From NCBI GenBank assembly GCA_002307145.1, contig DBTR01000089.1:76310-102867 (forward strand): 26,558 bases of DNA, read 5' to 3'. The DNA is from Rhodospirillum sp. UBA1311. GTDB taxonomy: Bacteria > Pseudomonadota > Alphaproteobacteria > Rhodospirillales > Rhodospirillaceae. Under the pieces are notes generated by a model, which saw nothing but the letters and a program-made list of their open reading frames with translations, was not told the DNA's origin and ran no database searches. Position 1 is the first letter of the stretch; the number at the start of each line of letters is the position of its first letter. The position numbers were made by a program, and so were the translations under genes. Below, in pieces: positions 7,021-14,792 of the stretch.

Positions 7021-7529
7021 TCGTCCTTGAGGGCGCGCCAGGCATCCCAAAACGGGCCGGGCTCGGCACCGCCGAGACGGGCGACCATGACGTCGAGGTG
7101 AGCGTGCCAGCCCGCGCCGACCATCAACATCGTCTCGCGGTCGGGGAGGCGGCTGTGGGTCACGCTGAGCAGGACCTTGCCGCCGCGTGTCGCGAGGTCG
7201 AAGGCCACTTCGCCCGCGTCGCCGAAAGCGATCACCAGCCGGTGCGGCGGGTCGAGCGCGAGAATCCGGCTTTGCAGGCGATGCTCTTCGCCAAACCCAT
7301 CGGGGCGCTGGCTGGGTTGGGCCGAGAGTTCGTCGTTGCGCCAGACGAGTTCGAAGGGCGCGCCGACCTTCATCTCCATCTCGCCCGCCGCGAGCCATTG
7401 GCGGCGGAGTTCGCTTTTGGTCAGGTAATCCCAGACCCGCTCGATCGGGCCCGGAAGCATCCGCTCGATCCGGAGGGGCGCGGGTTCGATCGGCGTGCCG
7501 TAGGCGGACGGCGAGGGAAGATCATTCAT
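6996..7529 (-). CDS. SRPBCC / AHSA1-like protein
   Basis: A 177-residue START-like (SRPBCC) protein of the AHSA1 type. Recognisable features are PLRIERMLPGPIERVWDYLTKSELRRQWLA at the N-terminus, GAPFELVW in the central sheet, and the closing helix with WHAHLDVMVARL. Members bind hydrophobic ligands in a helix-grip fold; the ligand here is unknown. It overlaps the upstream ArsR regulator by 8 bp (ATGAATGA at 7529-7522), so the two are translationally coupled. This ArsR-SRPBCC operon is a common bacterial arrangement in which the regulator represses its own operon. The C-terminal codons overlap the convergent AraC gene. Confidence 0.92.
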   Translation of the reverse strand: MNDLPSPSAYGTPIEPAPLRIERMLPGPIERVWDYLTKSELRRQWLAAGEMEMKVGAPFELVWRNDELSAQPSQRPDGFGEEHRLQSRILALDPPHRLVIAFGDAGEVAFDLATRGGKVLLSVTHSRLPDRETMLMVGAGWHAHLDVMVARLGGAEPGPFWDAWRALKDDYDRRLPA

Positions 7530-7863
7530 CGGTCGTCTCCTTGTCCTGTGAACGGGTGGCGTCTTCCGCACGGAGGATACGGTCGAGCGCATCCAGGCGA
7601 TCGGTCCAGAAGCGCTCGTAGAACCCGAGCCAGGCGTGGGCGGCGGCGAGCGGTCCGGGTTCGAGGCGGCAGACATGGGTGCGGCCGCGCACTTCGCGCC
7701 GGATCAGCCCGGCGTGTTCGAGGGCCTTGATATGCTTCGAGGCGGCGGCGAGCGAGATCGCGAACGGCGCGGCAAGCTGGCCGACGGTGCGTTCGCCGCC
7801 CGCGAGGTCGCGGAGCATGTGGCGGCGCGTCGCATCGCCGAGGGCGTGGAAGACGGCGTCCAT
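7522..7863 (-). CDS. ArsR-family winged-helix repressor of the SRPBCC operon
   Basis: A 113-residue regulator with a winged helix-turn-helix at about 24-62 (TVGQLAAPFAISLAAASKHIKALEHAGLI) and the family N-terminus MDAVFHALGDATRRHMLRDL. None of the ArsR metal-binding cysteine motifs (ELCVCDL-like) is present; the only cysteine is C65. It is therefore of the non-metal class usually paired with SRPBCC genes. ATG 7863 is chosen because GGAG lies 8 bp upstream and the family N-terminus begins there. It is first in a two-gene operon. Two related palindromes overlap its promoter elements, indicating autorepression. Confidence 0.93.
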   Translation of the reverse strand: MDAVFHALGDATRRHMLRDLAGGERTVGQLAAPFAISLAAASKHIKALEHAGLIRREVRGRTHVCRLEPGPLAAAHAWLGFYERFWTDRLDALDRILRAEDATRSQDKETTDE

Positions 7864-7878
7864 TCGGTGCACTCCATG

Positions 7879-7935
7879 CTTAACCGATTGGTTGAATATA
7901 GCTCGGCGGGCCTGATGTTCAACCCGTCGGTTGAA
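7879..7935 (-). promoter_or_regulatory. ArsR promoter with two operator palindromes
   Basis: On the reverse strand, -35 TTGAAC (7922-7917) and -10 TATATT (7900-7895) are 16 bp apart. A perfect palindrome TTCAACC-CGTC-GGTTGAA (7918-7935) covers the -35, and an imperfect copy ending GGTTGAA (7879-7896) touches the -10. Their centres are 39 bp apart. Both carry the AACC-N4-GGTTGAATA core, so one repressor could block both elements. Confidence 0.72.
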
Positions 7936-7960
7936 TAATTTCGTGCGGATCCCGGGCGGC

Positions 7961-7988
7961 AAAAAAAGGGCGCCGTGAGGCGCCCTTT
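7961..7988 (-). terminator. Intrinsic terminator of the uracil permease gene
   Basis: A perfect 10-bp stem AAAGGGCGCC / GGCGCCCTTT (7965-7974 with 7979-7988), loop of 4, is followed on the reverse strand by TTTT (7964-7961). It sits 22 bp after the permease stop codon. Confidence 0.93.
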
Positions 7989-8010
7989 GAGATCTCTTGC
8001 GGAAGTTGGC

Positions 8011-9333
8011 TTACTCGCCCGCGACCGGGACTTCCGTGCTCGCCGCGGCTTTGCGGTTGAGCAGCGCGTAGACCAGGATCGCGCCGAAGGTCGCGGTGCC
8101 GATGCCGCCCAGGGTGAAGCCGCCGAGCTTGATCGTGAGGTCGCCCGCGCCCGCGATCACCGCCACGGCGGTGGTGATGAGGTTCTTGGTCTCGGCGAAG
8201 TCGACCTTGTTCTCCACCCAGATCCGCCCTGCGGTCGCGGTGATCAGGCCGAAGATCACGATCGACAGGCCGCCAATCACCGGGCCGGGGATGGTGAGGA
8301 TCAGCGCGCCGAACTTCGGCGAGAAGCCGAGCAGGATCGCGAACGCCGCCGCGACGACGAACACCAGGGTCGAGTAGATCTTGGTCACCGCCATCACGCC
8401 CATGTTCTCGGCGTAGGTGGTGACGCCGGTGCCGCCCGAGAAACCGGAGAGGATCGTCGCGATACCGTCGCCGACGAAGGCGCGGCCGATGTAGGGGTCG
8501 AGGTTGCGGCCGGTCATCGCGCCGATCGCCTTGATGTGGCCGAGGTTCTCGGCCACCAGGATGATCGCCACCGGGGCGATCAGCGCCATCGCGCTGGTCT
8601 CGAACACCGGCGCGGTGAAGCTCGGCATGCCGATCCACGGGGCGCTCGCGAGGTGGGAGAAGTCGATCGCCTTGCCCATGCCGAGCACATTGCCGCCGAT
8701 GGCGTAGAAGACGTAGCCGACGAAGCCGCCGATCAGAACCGGGATGCGGCGCAGCATGCCGGGCGCGTAGACCGCCGCGACGCCCACCGCGACGATGGTG
8801 ACGAGGCCCGCCGCGAGGTCGAAGCCGGTGGCGCTCACCCCCTTGACCGCGATCGGCGCGAGGTTGAGGCCGATCGCCGCGACGATGCCGCCGGTGACCA
8901 CCGGGGGCATCAGGGTTTCGATCCATTTGTAGCCCGCCTTCATCACCACCAGGCCGATGAGCAGGTAGAGCACGCCCGCCGCGATGATGCCGCCGAGCGC
9001 CACTCCGACGTTCAGGTTAGGGCCCGACCCGGCATAGGCCGAGGCGGCGATCACCACCGCGATGAACGAGAAGCTGGAACCCAGGTAGGAGGGCACCCGG
9101 CCGCCGACGACGAGGAAGAAGATCAGCGTGCCGATGCCGGAGAACAGCACCGCGACGTTGGGGTCGAAACCCATGATGATCGGTGCGAGCACGGTCGAGC
9201 CGAACATCGCCACCACGTGCTGGAATCCGGCGACGACGGTTTGCGGCCAGGGCAGGCGCTCATCCGGCGCGACGCGGTCGCTGGTGGTCAATTTCCAGTC
9301 CGGAAACCAGCTTTCTGAGGGGCTCTTATTCAT
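8011..9333 (-). CDS. rutG: NCS2 family uracil permease, RutG-like
   Basis: A 440-residue inner-membrane transporter with about 12-14 hydrophobic segments, the usual size for nucleobase:cation symporter-2 proteins. It reads closely like E. coli RutG: VAPDERLPWPQT near residue 22, GGRVPSYLGSSFSF, LMPPVVTGG, LIAPVAIILVAENLGHIKA (the NCS2 signature with the substrate-binding Glu), GRAFVGDGIATILSGFSGGTGVTTYAENMGVMAVTK (second conserved Glu), and GGFTLGGIGTATFGAIL. Uracil or related pyrimidine import is the likely role. No other rut genes are in the window, so it may be a stand-alone uracil importer rather than part of pyrimidine degradation. It is monocistronic, ending at a strong terminator. Confidence 0.93.
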   Translation of the reverse strand: MNKSPSESWFPDWKLTTSDRVAPDERLPWPQTVVAGFQHVVAMFGSTVLAPIIMGFDPNVAVLFSGIGTLIFFLVVGGRVPSYLGSSFSFIAVVIAASAYAGSGPNLNVGVALGGIIAAGVLYLLIGLVVMKAGYKWIETLMPPVVTGGIVAAIGLNLAPIAVKGVSATGFDLAAGLVTIVAVGVAAVYAPGMLRRIPVLIGGFVGYVFYAIGGNVLGMGKAIDFSHLASAPWIGMPSFTAPVFETSAMALIAPVAIILVAENLGHIKAIGAMTGRNLDPYIGRAFVGDGIATILSGFSGGTGVTTYAENMGVMAVTKIYSTLVFVVAAAFAILLGFSPKFGALILTIPGPVIGGLSIVIFGLITATAGRIWVENKVDFAETKNLITTAVAVIAGAGDLTIKLGGFTLGGIGTATFGAILVYALLNRKAAASTEVPVAGE

Positions 9334-9668
9334 GTCGGTCTCGATTTTTTTTGTGTTTTTCCAAGGCGTCGCGGAACGATGCGCTGACGGGCGAAGAGAT
9401 TAGGGGTCAAAATGACATTCCGCATGCGACACGCCGCTCTCCGAACGCGGGAGCGGTGGGTACGGCACAACGGGGTTGGCTAAGGCGACAGCTTTGCACA
9501 TGTTCGCCGCCGATGCCACCGAGACCTTGACCCCTCCGCCTGGAATCTCGGCAAGCGCGGCAATGCGCGGTTTCGGCGCGCGAAAAGCGGGCAGCCCGGG
9601 CGGATTTTGGTTTGCGGCGCGGGCGCGGGCGGACGATAGTGGCGCGAATCCCGGCGGAGGAGATCCGA
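9334..9668. other. Intergenic region between permease and EamA transporter
   Basis: This 335-bp divergent spacer holds no gene I can support. Next to the permease start the reverse strand is A-rich (T-run on the plus strand at 9351-9360). A bulged hairpin CCGCTC/GAGCGG lies at 9434-9456 and would be in the permease leader or promoter. I saw no recognisable riboswitch. The EamA ribosome-binding site is at its right end. Confidence 0.5.
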
Positions 9669-10604
9669 GTGAAGCGTGGGGCGTTGGGGCCGGAAACGGT
9701 CGGGCTGCTGTTGCTGATTCCGCCGCCGTTGTTCTGGGCGGGCAACTTCATCGTCGGCCGGGCGATGCGCGGCGACGTGCCGCCGCTCACCCTGTCGTTC
9801 TGGCGCTGGGCGATCGCGTTCGTCTTCCTGCTGCCGTTCGCGTGGCGGCCGATGCGGCGCGACCGCGCGCTCTATTGGCGGCACCGCTGGCTGATCCTGC
9901 GCATTACCATCGTCGGCGTGGTGGCGTTCAATTCGCTGGTCTACGTCGGCCTGCAATGGACCGCTGCCGCGAACGGCCTGCTGCTCAATTCCTTCATTCC
10001 GATCCTGATCGTGCTGCTCGGCGCGGTGTTCTTCGGCCAGCGGCTACGCCCGGCGCAGGGGTTCGGCATGGCGCTGTCGTTCGCGGGCGTGCTCACCATC
10101 ATCCTCCACGGCGAATGGGCGCGGCTGCTCACCCTCGAATTCTCGCGCGGCGACGTGGTGGTGTTCGCGGCGATGATCTGCTGGGCGCTCTATACCCTCT
10201 GGCTGCGCGCCGTGCCGCCCGAGATCGACCGGATCGGCCTGATGGGGGTGCAGATCGGCGTCGCGTTCGTCTTCCTCGTGCCGATGTACCTGGGCGAGAT
10301 CGCCTACGGCTACGCGCCGGTGTGGCGGGCCGAGAGCTTCGGCGCGCTCGCCTATCTCGGCATCTTCCCCTCGGTGCTGGCGTATCTGCTCTACAACATC
10401 GGCGTCGCGCGCGTCGGCGCGGCGCGGGCGGGGCTGTTCACCCACCTCGTTCCTGCGTTCGGCGTGGTGCTGGCGGTAGCATTCCTGCACGAGCCGATCC
10501 ACGCTTATCACGCCATCGGCATGGCCGCGATCCTCGCCGGGATCGCCTGCGCGGTGCGCACCCGGCCCGCGCCCCAGCCGCTCGCCGCCGAAGCGCAGAA
10601 ATGA
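9669..10604 (+). CDS. DMT superfamily transporter (EamA family)
   Basis: A 311-residue membrane protein with about ten hydrophobic segments arranged as two EamA repeats. The first repeat begins PPPLFWAGNFIVGRAMRGDVPPLTLSFWRW, a classic EamA opening, and GLLLNSFIPILIVLLGAVFFGQRL closes its core; the second repeat contains MICWALYTLWLRAV and SVLAYLLYNIGVARVGAARAGLFTHLVPAFGVVLAVAFLHE. EamA proteins export or import metabolites such as amino acids; substrate unknown. GTG 9669 is chosen as start because GGAGGAG lies just upstream and the preceding in-frame codons (from TTG 9612) are Arg-rich and non-conserved. It is followed 70 bp later by purT on the same strand. Confidence 0.9.
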   Translation: MKRGALGPETVGLLLLIPPPLFWAGNFIVGRAMRGDVPPLTLSFWRWAIAFVFLLPFAWRPMRRDRALYWRHRWLILRITIVGVVAFNSLVYVGLQWTAAANGLLLNSFIPILIVLLGAVFFGQRLRPAQGFGMALSFAGVLTIILHGEWARLLTLEFSRGDVVVFAAMICWALYTLWLRAVPPEIDRIGLMGVQIGVAFVFLVPMYLGEIAYGYAPVWRAESFGALAYLGIFPSVLAYLLYNIGVARVGAARAGLFTHLVPAFGVVLAVAFLHEPIHAYHAIGMAAILAGIACAVRTRPAPQPLAAEAQK

Positions 10605-10674
10605 GTCCATGCCGCAAACGCGCGCCGTTATGATGGCCGCCGATGAATAAACCTGCCTCGGGAGTGCTGCGACA

Positions 10675-11856
10675 ATGACCGCCATCGCCAAGATTCTGCT
10701 GCTCGGTTCGGGCGAACTCGGCCGCGAATTCGTGATCTCGGCCAAGCGCCTCGGCGCGCACGTGATCGCCTGCGACAGCTACGCCGGAGCCCCGGCGATG
10801 CAGCTTGCCGACGAGGCCGAGGTGTTCTCGATGCTCGACGCCGAAGCGCTCAGCAAAGCGATCGAAAAGCACCGGCCCGATTATATCGTCCCCGAGATCG
10901 AGGCGATCCGCACCGAGGTGCTGAAGGACTATGAGGACAAGGGCTTCAATGTCGTGCCCTCGGCCCGCGCGACGATCATGACGATGAACCGCGACCGCAT
11001 CCGCGAGGTTGCCGCCGCCGAGCTCGGCCTGCTCACCTCGAAGTACCTCTACGCCGAAACCCGCGACGAAATGCGCAAGGCGGTGGCCGAGGTCGGCATC
11101 CCCTGCGTGGTCAAGCCGGTGATGTCGTCGTCGGGCAAGGGGCAGAGCACGATCCGCGCCGCAGACGGCGTCGACGCCGCGTGGGACTACGCAGTGGCGG
11201 GGATGCGCGGCGACCGCCAGCGGGTGATCGTCGAGGCGTTCATTCCCTTCGACTACGAAATCACCCTCTTGACCGTCCGCACCCGCGACGGCGTGCTGTT
11301 CTGCGACCCGATCGGGCACCGCCAGGAGCGCGGCGACTATCAGGAAAGCTGGCAGCCCGCCCGGATGTCGGAAAAGGCGGTGGCCGACGCGCAGGCGATG
11401 GCGAAGGCGGTGGTCGACAACTTGGGCGGCTACGGCCTGTTCGGCGTCGAGTTCTTCGTCGTCGGCGACACCGTGATCTTCTCCGAGTTGTCGCCGCGCC
11501 CGCACGACACCGGCATGGTGACGCTGATCTCGCAGAACCTCACCGAATTCGACCTCCACGCCCGCGCGATCCTCGGCCTGCCGATCCCACACATCACCCA
11601 GCACGGCCCGAGCGCCTCGGCGGTGGTCCTGGCGAGCTGCGAGTCCGCCGACTTCGTCGTCGAGGGCATCGCCGACGCATTGGCCTCCGCGCCCGAGGGC
11701 GTCGACGTCGACGTACGGATCTTCAACAAGCCGACGACGCGCCCCTACCGCCGCATGGGCGTGACCCTGGCGCTCGCCAAGGACGGGGACACCGACGCCG
11801 CCCGCGAAACCGCCCGCGCCGCCGCCGCGAAACTCTCCATCGCCTACCGCGACTGA
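10675..11856 (+). CDS. purT: Formate-dependent phosphoribosylglycinamide formyltransferase (GAR transformylase 2)
   Basis: A 393-residue ATP-grasp enzyme, essentially the length of E. coli PurT. It makes formyl-GAR from GAR, formate and ATP in purine synthesis, bypassing the folate-dependent PurN. Visible motifs are GSGELGRE (11-18), PEIEAIRTE (73-81), the ATP loop KPVMSSSGKGQS (147-158), GHRQERGDYQESWQP (214-228), GVEFF (257-261) and the metal-binding SELSPRPHDTG (270-280). All catalytic segments are intact. Start ATG 10675 is preceded by GGGAG. The 3' end overlaps the convergent PEP-mutase-like gene by 13 bp. No other purine gene is adjacent, though guaA is 10 kb away. Confidence 0.97.
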   Translation: MTAIAKILLLGSGELGREFVISAKRLGAHVIACDSYAGAPAMQLADEAEVFSMLDAEALSKAIEKHRPDYIVPEIEAIRTEVLKDYEDKGFNVVPSARATIMTMNRDRIREVAAAELGLLTSKYLYAETRDEMRKAVAEVGIPCVVKPVMSSSGKGQSTIRAADGVDAAWDYAVAGMRGDRQRVIVEAFIPFDYEITLLTVRTRDGVLFCDPIGHRQERGDYQESWQPARMSEKAVADAQAMAKAVVDNLGGYGLFGVEFFVVGDTVIFSELSPRPHDTGMVTLISQNLTEFDLHARAILGLPIPHITQHGPSASAVVLASCESADFVVEGIADALASAPEGVDVDVRIFNKPTTRPYRRMGVTLALAKDGDTDAARETARAAAAKLSIAYRD

Positions 11857-12671
11857 GGCGCGGGGAAGAACGCTTCGAGTTCGGCGAAGCCCATCGCGCC
11901 TTCGGCCAGGGTGAAGGCGTCTTCGTGCCGGATCTGCCGCGCTGCCTGGACGAACGTGCCGTAGGCGAGGCGGGCGAGCGCGGAGCCGACGCTGATGCGC
12001 TTCACCCCCGCCGCCGCGAGGTCGGCGATGGTAAACGCGGTGCCGGGCAGGCCGACGATGGCGTTGACCGGGCGCGAGAGCGCGGCGCAGACGGTGCGGA
12101 TATCGGCGAGGTCGCGGAGGCCGGGCGCGTAGAGAACGTCGGCGCCCGCCTTTTCGAAGGCCTGGAGGCGTCGGATGGTGTCGTCGAGATCGGGACGGCC
12201 CCAGAGAAAATTCTCGCAGCGCGCGGTGAGCACGAAATCGGTGGGGAGGCCGCGCGCCGCTTCCGCAGCGGCGTGGATGCGCTCGACGGCGAGGGCGAAG
12301 TCGTAGACCGGCGCGTCGGCGCGCCCGGTGTGATCCTCCAGGGAGCCGCCCGCGAGGCCGACGGCGGCGGCGTCGCGGATGGTTTCGGCGGCGCTTTCGG
12401 GGGAGTCGCCGAAACCGTTTTCGAGGTCGGCGGAAACCGGCAGGGGCGTGGCTTCGACAATCGCGCGGCAATGCGCCAGGATCGCCGCGCGCGAGGCGGC
12501 GCCGTCGCGCAAGCCGAGGGAAAACGCCATTCCCGCGCTCGTCGTCGCCAGCGCGGAAAAGCCGAGCGACGCAAGGATGCGCGCCGTCCCGATGTCCCAG
12601 GGATTGGGGATGACGAACGCACCCGGTTGTTCGTGGAGCGCGCGGAAGGCGCTGGCGGGCTTGGTTTCCAT
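11844..12671 (-). CDS. Isocitrate lyase/PEP mutase superfamily protein
   Basis: A 275-residue (beta/alpha)8-barrel enzyme of the PEP mutase/isocitrate lyase superfamily. Family segments visible: NPWDIGTARILASLGFSALATTSAG (23-47), PVSADLENGFGD (78-89) with the Mg-coordinating acids, GGSLEDHTG (108-116), TARCENFLWG (149-158) and YAPGLRD (181-187). It lacks the isocitrate-lyase KKCGH signature, so it belongs to the carboxy-PEP/oxaloacetate-lyase-like side; the exact C-C or P-C bond cleaved is unknown. It is divergent from the YffB/ArsC-like gene at 12756 across 84 bp containing a direct repeat. It overlaps purT by 13 bp at its 3' end. Confidence 0.9.
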   Translation of the reverse strand: METKPASAFRALHEQPGAFVIPNPWDIGTARILASLGFSALATTSAGMAFSLGLRDGAASRAAILAHCRAIVEATPLPVSADLENGFGDSPESAAETIRDAAAVGLAGGSLEDHTGRADAPVYDFALAVERIHAAAEAARGLPTDFVLTARCENFLWGRPDLDDTIRRLQAFEKAGADVLYAPGLRDLADIRTVCAALSRPVNAIVGLPGTAFTIADLAAAGVKRISVGSALARLAYGTFVQAARQIRHEDAFTLAEGAMGFAELEAFFPAPQSR

Positions 12672-12717
12672 CGCGGCGTCTCCATTTTGCCAATCGCCGG
12701 AATGGTGGCATAGTTGT

Positions 12718-12736
12718 CAGAACAAAGACAGAACAA
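12718..12736. promoter_or_regulatory. Direct repeat in divergent promoter region
   Basis: CAGAACAA occurs twice (12718-12725 and 12729-12736) with an 11-bp period, so both copies face the same side of the helix. The pair lies between the PEP-mutase-like and YffB-like genes, just upstream of the latter's GGAGG. It could be a regulator site; no protein is assigned. Confidence 0.35.
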
Positions 12737-12755
12737 TTTCGAGGAGGTTTGAGCC

Positions 12756-13106
12756 ATGGCCGTCATCATCCACGGCATCAAGGCGTGCGATACGATGAAG
12801 AAGGCGTTCACCTGGCTCGAAGGCCACGGCGTTGCCTACGACTTCCACGACTACAAGAAGACCGGCGCGAACCGCGCCGACCTCGAACGCTGGTGCGCGA
12901 AAGCGGGCTGGGAGACGGTGCTCAACCGCGCCGGAACCACCTTCCGCAAACTTCCCGACGCCGACAAGACCGACCTCGACGCGGACAAGGCGATTGCCCT
13001 GATGCTCGCCCAGCCCTCGATGATCAAGCGCCCGATCCTCGAAACTCCCGACGCCCTCGAAATCGGCTTCAAACCCGACCGCTACGTCGCGATCTTCGGC
13101 GATTGA
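12756..13106 (+). CDS. ArsC/Spx-family thioredoxin-fold protein, YffB-like
   Basis: A 116-residue protein of the arsenate reductase/Spx family. GIKACDTMKKAFTWLE at 7-22 carries a single N-terminal cysteine (C11) in the C-x4-K pattern. LNRAGTTFRKLPDADK (56-71) and IKRPILET (90-97) match the YffB subgroup, which is structurally ArsC-like but whose substrate is uncertain; arsenate reduction should not be assumed. The RPI motif with R92 normally contacts the oxyanion. Start ATG 12756 follows a strong GGAGG ribosome-binding site at 12742-12746. It is monocistronic, ending at a terminator shared with the convergent esterase gene. Confidence 0.92.
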   Translation: MAVIIHGIKACDTMKKAFTWLEGHGVAYDFHDYKKTGANRADLERWCAKAGWETVLNRAGTTFRKLPDADKTDLDADKAIALMLAQPSMIKRPILETPDALEIGFKPDRYVAIFGD

Positions 13107-13111
13107 GCACG

Positions 13112-13140
13112 AAAAAGGAGCGCTTTGGAGCGCCCCTTTT
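13112..13140. terminator. Bidirectional terminator between YffB-like gene and esterase
   Basis: The stem pairs AAAAGG with CCTTTT and GCGCT with AGCGC, with one A-C mismatch, and has TTTT on the plus side and TTTTT on the reverse side. It lies between two convergent stop codons and can serve both genes. Confidence 0.8.
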
Positions 13141-13156
13141 GCTGTGTGCGGCGGGG

Positions 13157-14125
13157 TTACTGCGCGAAGGCGTCGCGGAGGAAGCCGGTAGCCTGGGCGA
13201 TGGCGGCGCGCGCCGCCGGGGTTTCGCTGATCGCGTTGAGCATGACGAAGTCGTGGATCGTGCCGTTGTAGCGCGTCGCGGTGACCCGCACCCCGGCCTG
13301 GGCGAGTTTGGCGGCGTAGGCCTCGCCTTCGTCGCGCAGCACGTCGTTCTCGTCGGTGATTACCAGGGCTTGCGGCAGGCCCTGCAACTCGGCGAGCGTT
13401 GCATTGAGCGGCGAGACGTGGATGTCCTGGCGCGCCGCGACGTCGGGCAGGTAGGCGTCCCAGAACCACGCCATCGCGGTCTTGGTCAGCCACGGGCCCT
13501 CGGCGAACTCCGCATACGAGCCGTTGTCCATCGCCGCGTCGGTGACCGGGTAGAACAGCAGTTGCGCCGCGATCTTCGGGCCCTTGCGCTCCTTCGCCAG
13601 GAGACTGACGACGGCGGCCATGTTGCCGCCGACGCTGTCGCCCGCGATCGCGAGGCGGCTCGCGTCGACGCCGAATTCCGCCGGATGCGCCGCGACGTAG
13701 GCGGTCACCGCGTAATCCTGCTCGATCGCGATCGGGTAGCGGTGCTCGGGCGAGCGCTCGTAGTCGACGAACACCACCGCGGCGTTTGCGCCGACGCTGA
13801 GTTCGCGCACCAGGCGGTCATGGGTGGTGGTGTCGCCCATCACCCAGCCCGCGCCGTGGAAATAGACGATCACCGGCAGGACGCCCGCTGCGCCTTCGGG
13901 ACGGATGACGCGGATGCGGGTGCTGCCGGTCGGGCCGACCGGGAGAACGCGGTCGGAAATCTCGACCGGCGGCAGGTTCACCGTGCCGGACTGGGCGCCG
14001 TGGAGGAGGTCGCGCGCGCCCTGCGGCGTGAGAGTGTAGATCGGCTGGCCGCCCGCGAGGCTGTCGATGAAGGCTTGGGTGGCGGGTTCGAGGATCGGGG
14101 TGGAGGCGGGAGAGATGGCGTTCAT
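13157..14125 (-). CDS. Alpha/beta hydrolase, hormone-sensitive-lipase-type esterase
   Basis: A 322-residue cytoplasmic hydrolase of the HSL (family IV) esterase group. The oxyanion-hole motif is HGAGW at 90-94 (family HGGGW-like), the nucleophile elbow GDSVGG at 162-167 gives S164, and D261 (ENDVLRDEG) and H291 (TIHDF) complete the triad. Substrates are probably short-chain esters. It is transcribed divergently from an OhrR-type regulator (14275), with two palindromes close to its start and a third nearer the regulator; peroxide- or redox-controlled expression is inferred. It has no signal peptide. Confidence 0.93.
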   Translation of the reverse strand: MNAISPASTPILEPATQAFIDSLAGGQPIYTLTPQGARDLLHGAQSGTVNLPPVEISDRVLPVGPTGSTRIRVIRPEGAAGVLPVIVYFHGAGWVMGDTTTHDRLVRELSVGANAAVVFVDYERSPEHRYPIAIEQDYAVTAYVAAHPAEFGVDASRLAIAGDSVGGNMAAVVSLLAKERKGPKIAAQLLFYPVTDAAMDNGSYAEFAEGPWLTKTAMAWFWDAYLPDVAARQDIHVSPLNATLAELQGLPQALVITDENDVLRDEGEAYAAKLAQAGVRVTATRYNGTIHDFVMLNAISETPAARAAIAQATGFLRDAFAQ

Positions 14126-14155
14126 GGTCGTGGTCCTTTCGCTGAGCGGATATAT

Positions 14156-14240
14156 GATCGAATACGATCAAATCGTGTACGATTGAATTATGCCCGGCGC
14201 AGCTGGATGTCAATGCCTTGCGATAAGATCGTGCGCGATT
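14156..14240. promoter_or_regulatory. Three related palindromes between esterase and OhrR-type regulator
   Basis: GATCG-AATA-CGATC (14156-14169), AATCGT-GT-ACGATT (14171-14184) and GATCG-TGCG-CGATT (14227-14240, outer pair imperfect) share an ATCG-N4-CGAT core. The region is AT-rich compared with the surrounding genes and serves both divergent promoters. They are likely operators of the MarR/OhrR protein at 14275. Confidence 0.68.
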
Positions 14241-14274
14241 TATATTGAAAGCACGGCCAGACAAGGAGTTAGCC

Positions 14275-14736
14275 ATGCAAAAATCTGCGGAATCCCCCCT
14301 CGCCGACGATCTCCGCCTCGGCGAATTCCTGTGTTTCGCGGTGTATTCGGCGAATCACGCGTTCAACCGCGTGTACAAGCCGCTGCTCGGCGCGCTCGGC
14401 CTCACCTATCCGCAATACCTCGCGATGGTGGCGCTGTGGGAGCAGGACGACCAGACCGTCGGCGGCCTCGGCGCGCGCCTGTTCCTCGAATCGAGCACCC
14501 TCACGCCGCTGATCAAGCGCCTCGAAGCCGACGGACTGGTGACCCGCGCCCGCGACGCCGAGGACGAGCGCGTCGTCCGCGTCCGCCTCACCGCCGCCGG
14601 GCACGCCCTCCGCGCGAAGGCGGAAGCCGTCCCCGGCTGCATCCTCGACGCCAGCGGCCTCGACGCCGCGAGCCTTGCCCGCCTGCGCGACCAGATCTCC
14701 GCCCTCCGCGACACCCTCGCCGGGGTTCCGGCGTGA
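14275..14736 (+). CDS. ohrR: MarR-family regulator of the two-cysteine OhrR type
   Basis: A 153-residue winged-helix regulator matching organic-hydroperoxide sensors. The N-terminus LGEFLCFAVYSANHAFNRVYKPLLGALGLTYPQYL contains C20, Y34 and Y45, in register with the reactive Cys and two Tyr of characterised OhrR, and C122 is placed like a resolving cysteine. The DNA-binding part is LGARLFLESSTLTPLIKRLEADGLVTR with wing DAEDERVVRVRLTAAG. OhrR normally represses the ohr peroxidase, but no ohr gene is adjacent; its divergent neighbour is an esterase. ATG 14275 follows AGGAG; the 14245 start upstream lacks one. DUF924 follows after 56 bp. Confidence 0.88.
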   Translation: MQKSAESPLADDLRLGEFLCFAVYSANHAFNRVYKPLLGALGLTYPQYLAMVALWEQDDQTVGGLGARLFLESSTLTPLIKRLEADGLVTRARDAEDERVVRVRLTAAGHALRAKAEAVPGCILDASGLDAASLARLRDQISALRDTLAGVPA

Positions 14737-14792
14737 CGCTTGCCGCCGTCGTCGCCATGTTAAAGGCGAATACAACGCAGGAGAAACGGGCG

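Noticed and set aside
9434..9456. Hairpin in the permease leader as a riboswitch
   Set aside because: It is a single bulged stem without the conserved bases of any purine, preQ1 or other riboswitch that I can recognise.
12756..13106. Dedicated arsenate reductase
   Set aside because: The sequence fits the YffB subgroup, and no arsenic resistance gene is nearby; the ArsR-type gene at 7863 lacks metal-binding cysteines and pairs with SRPBCC instead.
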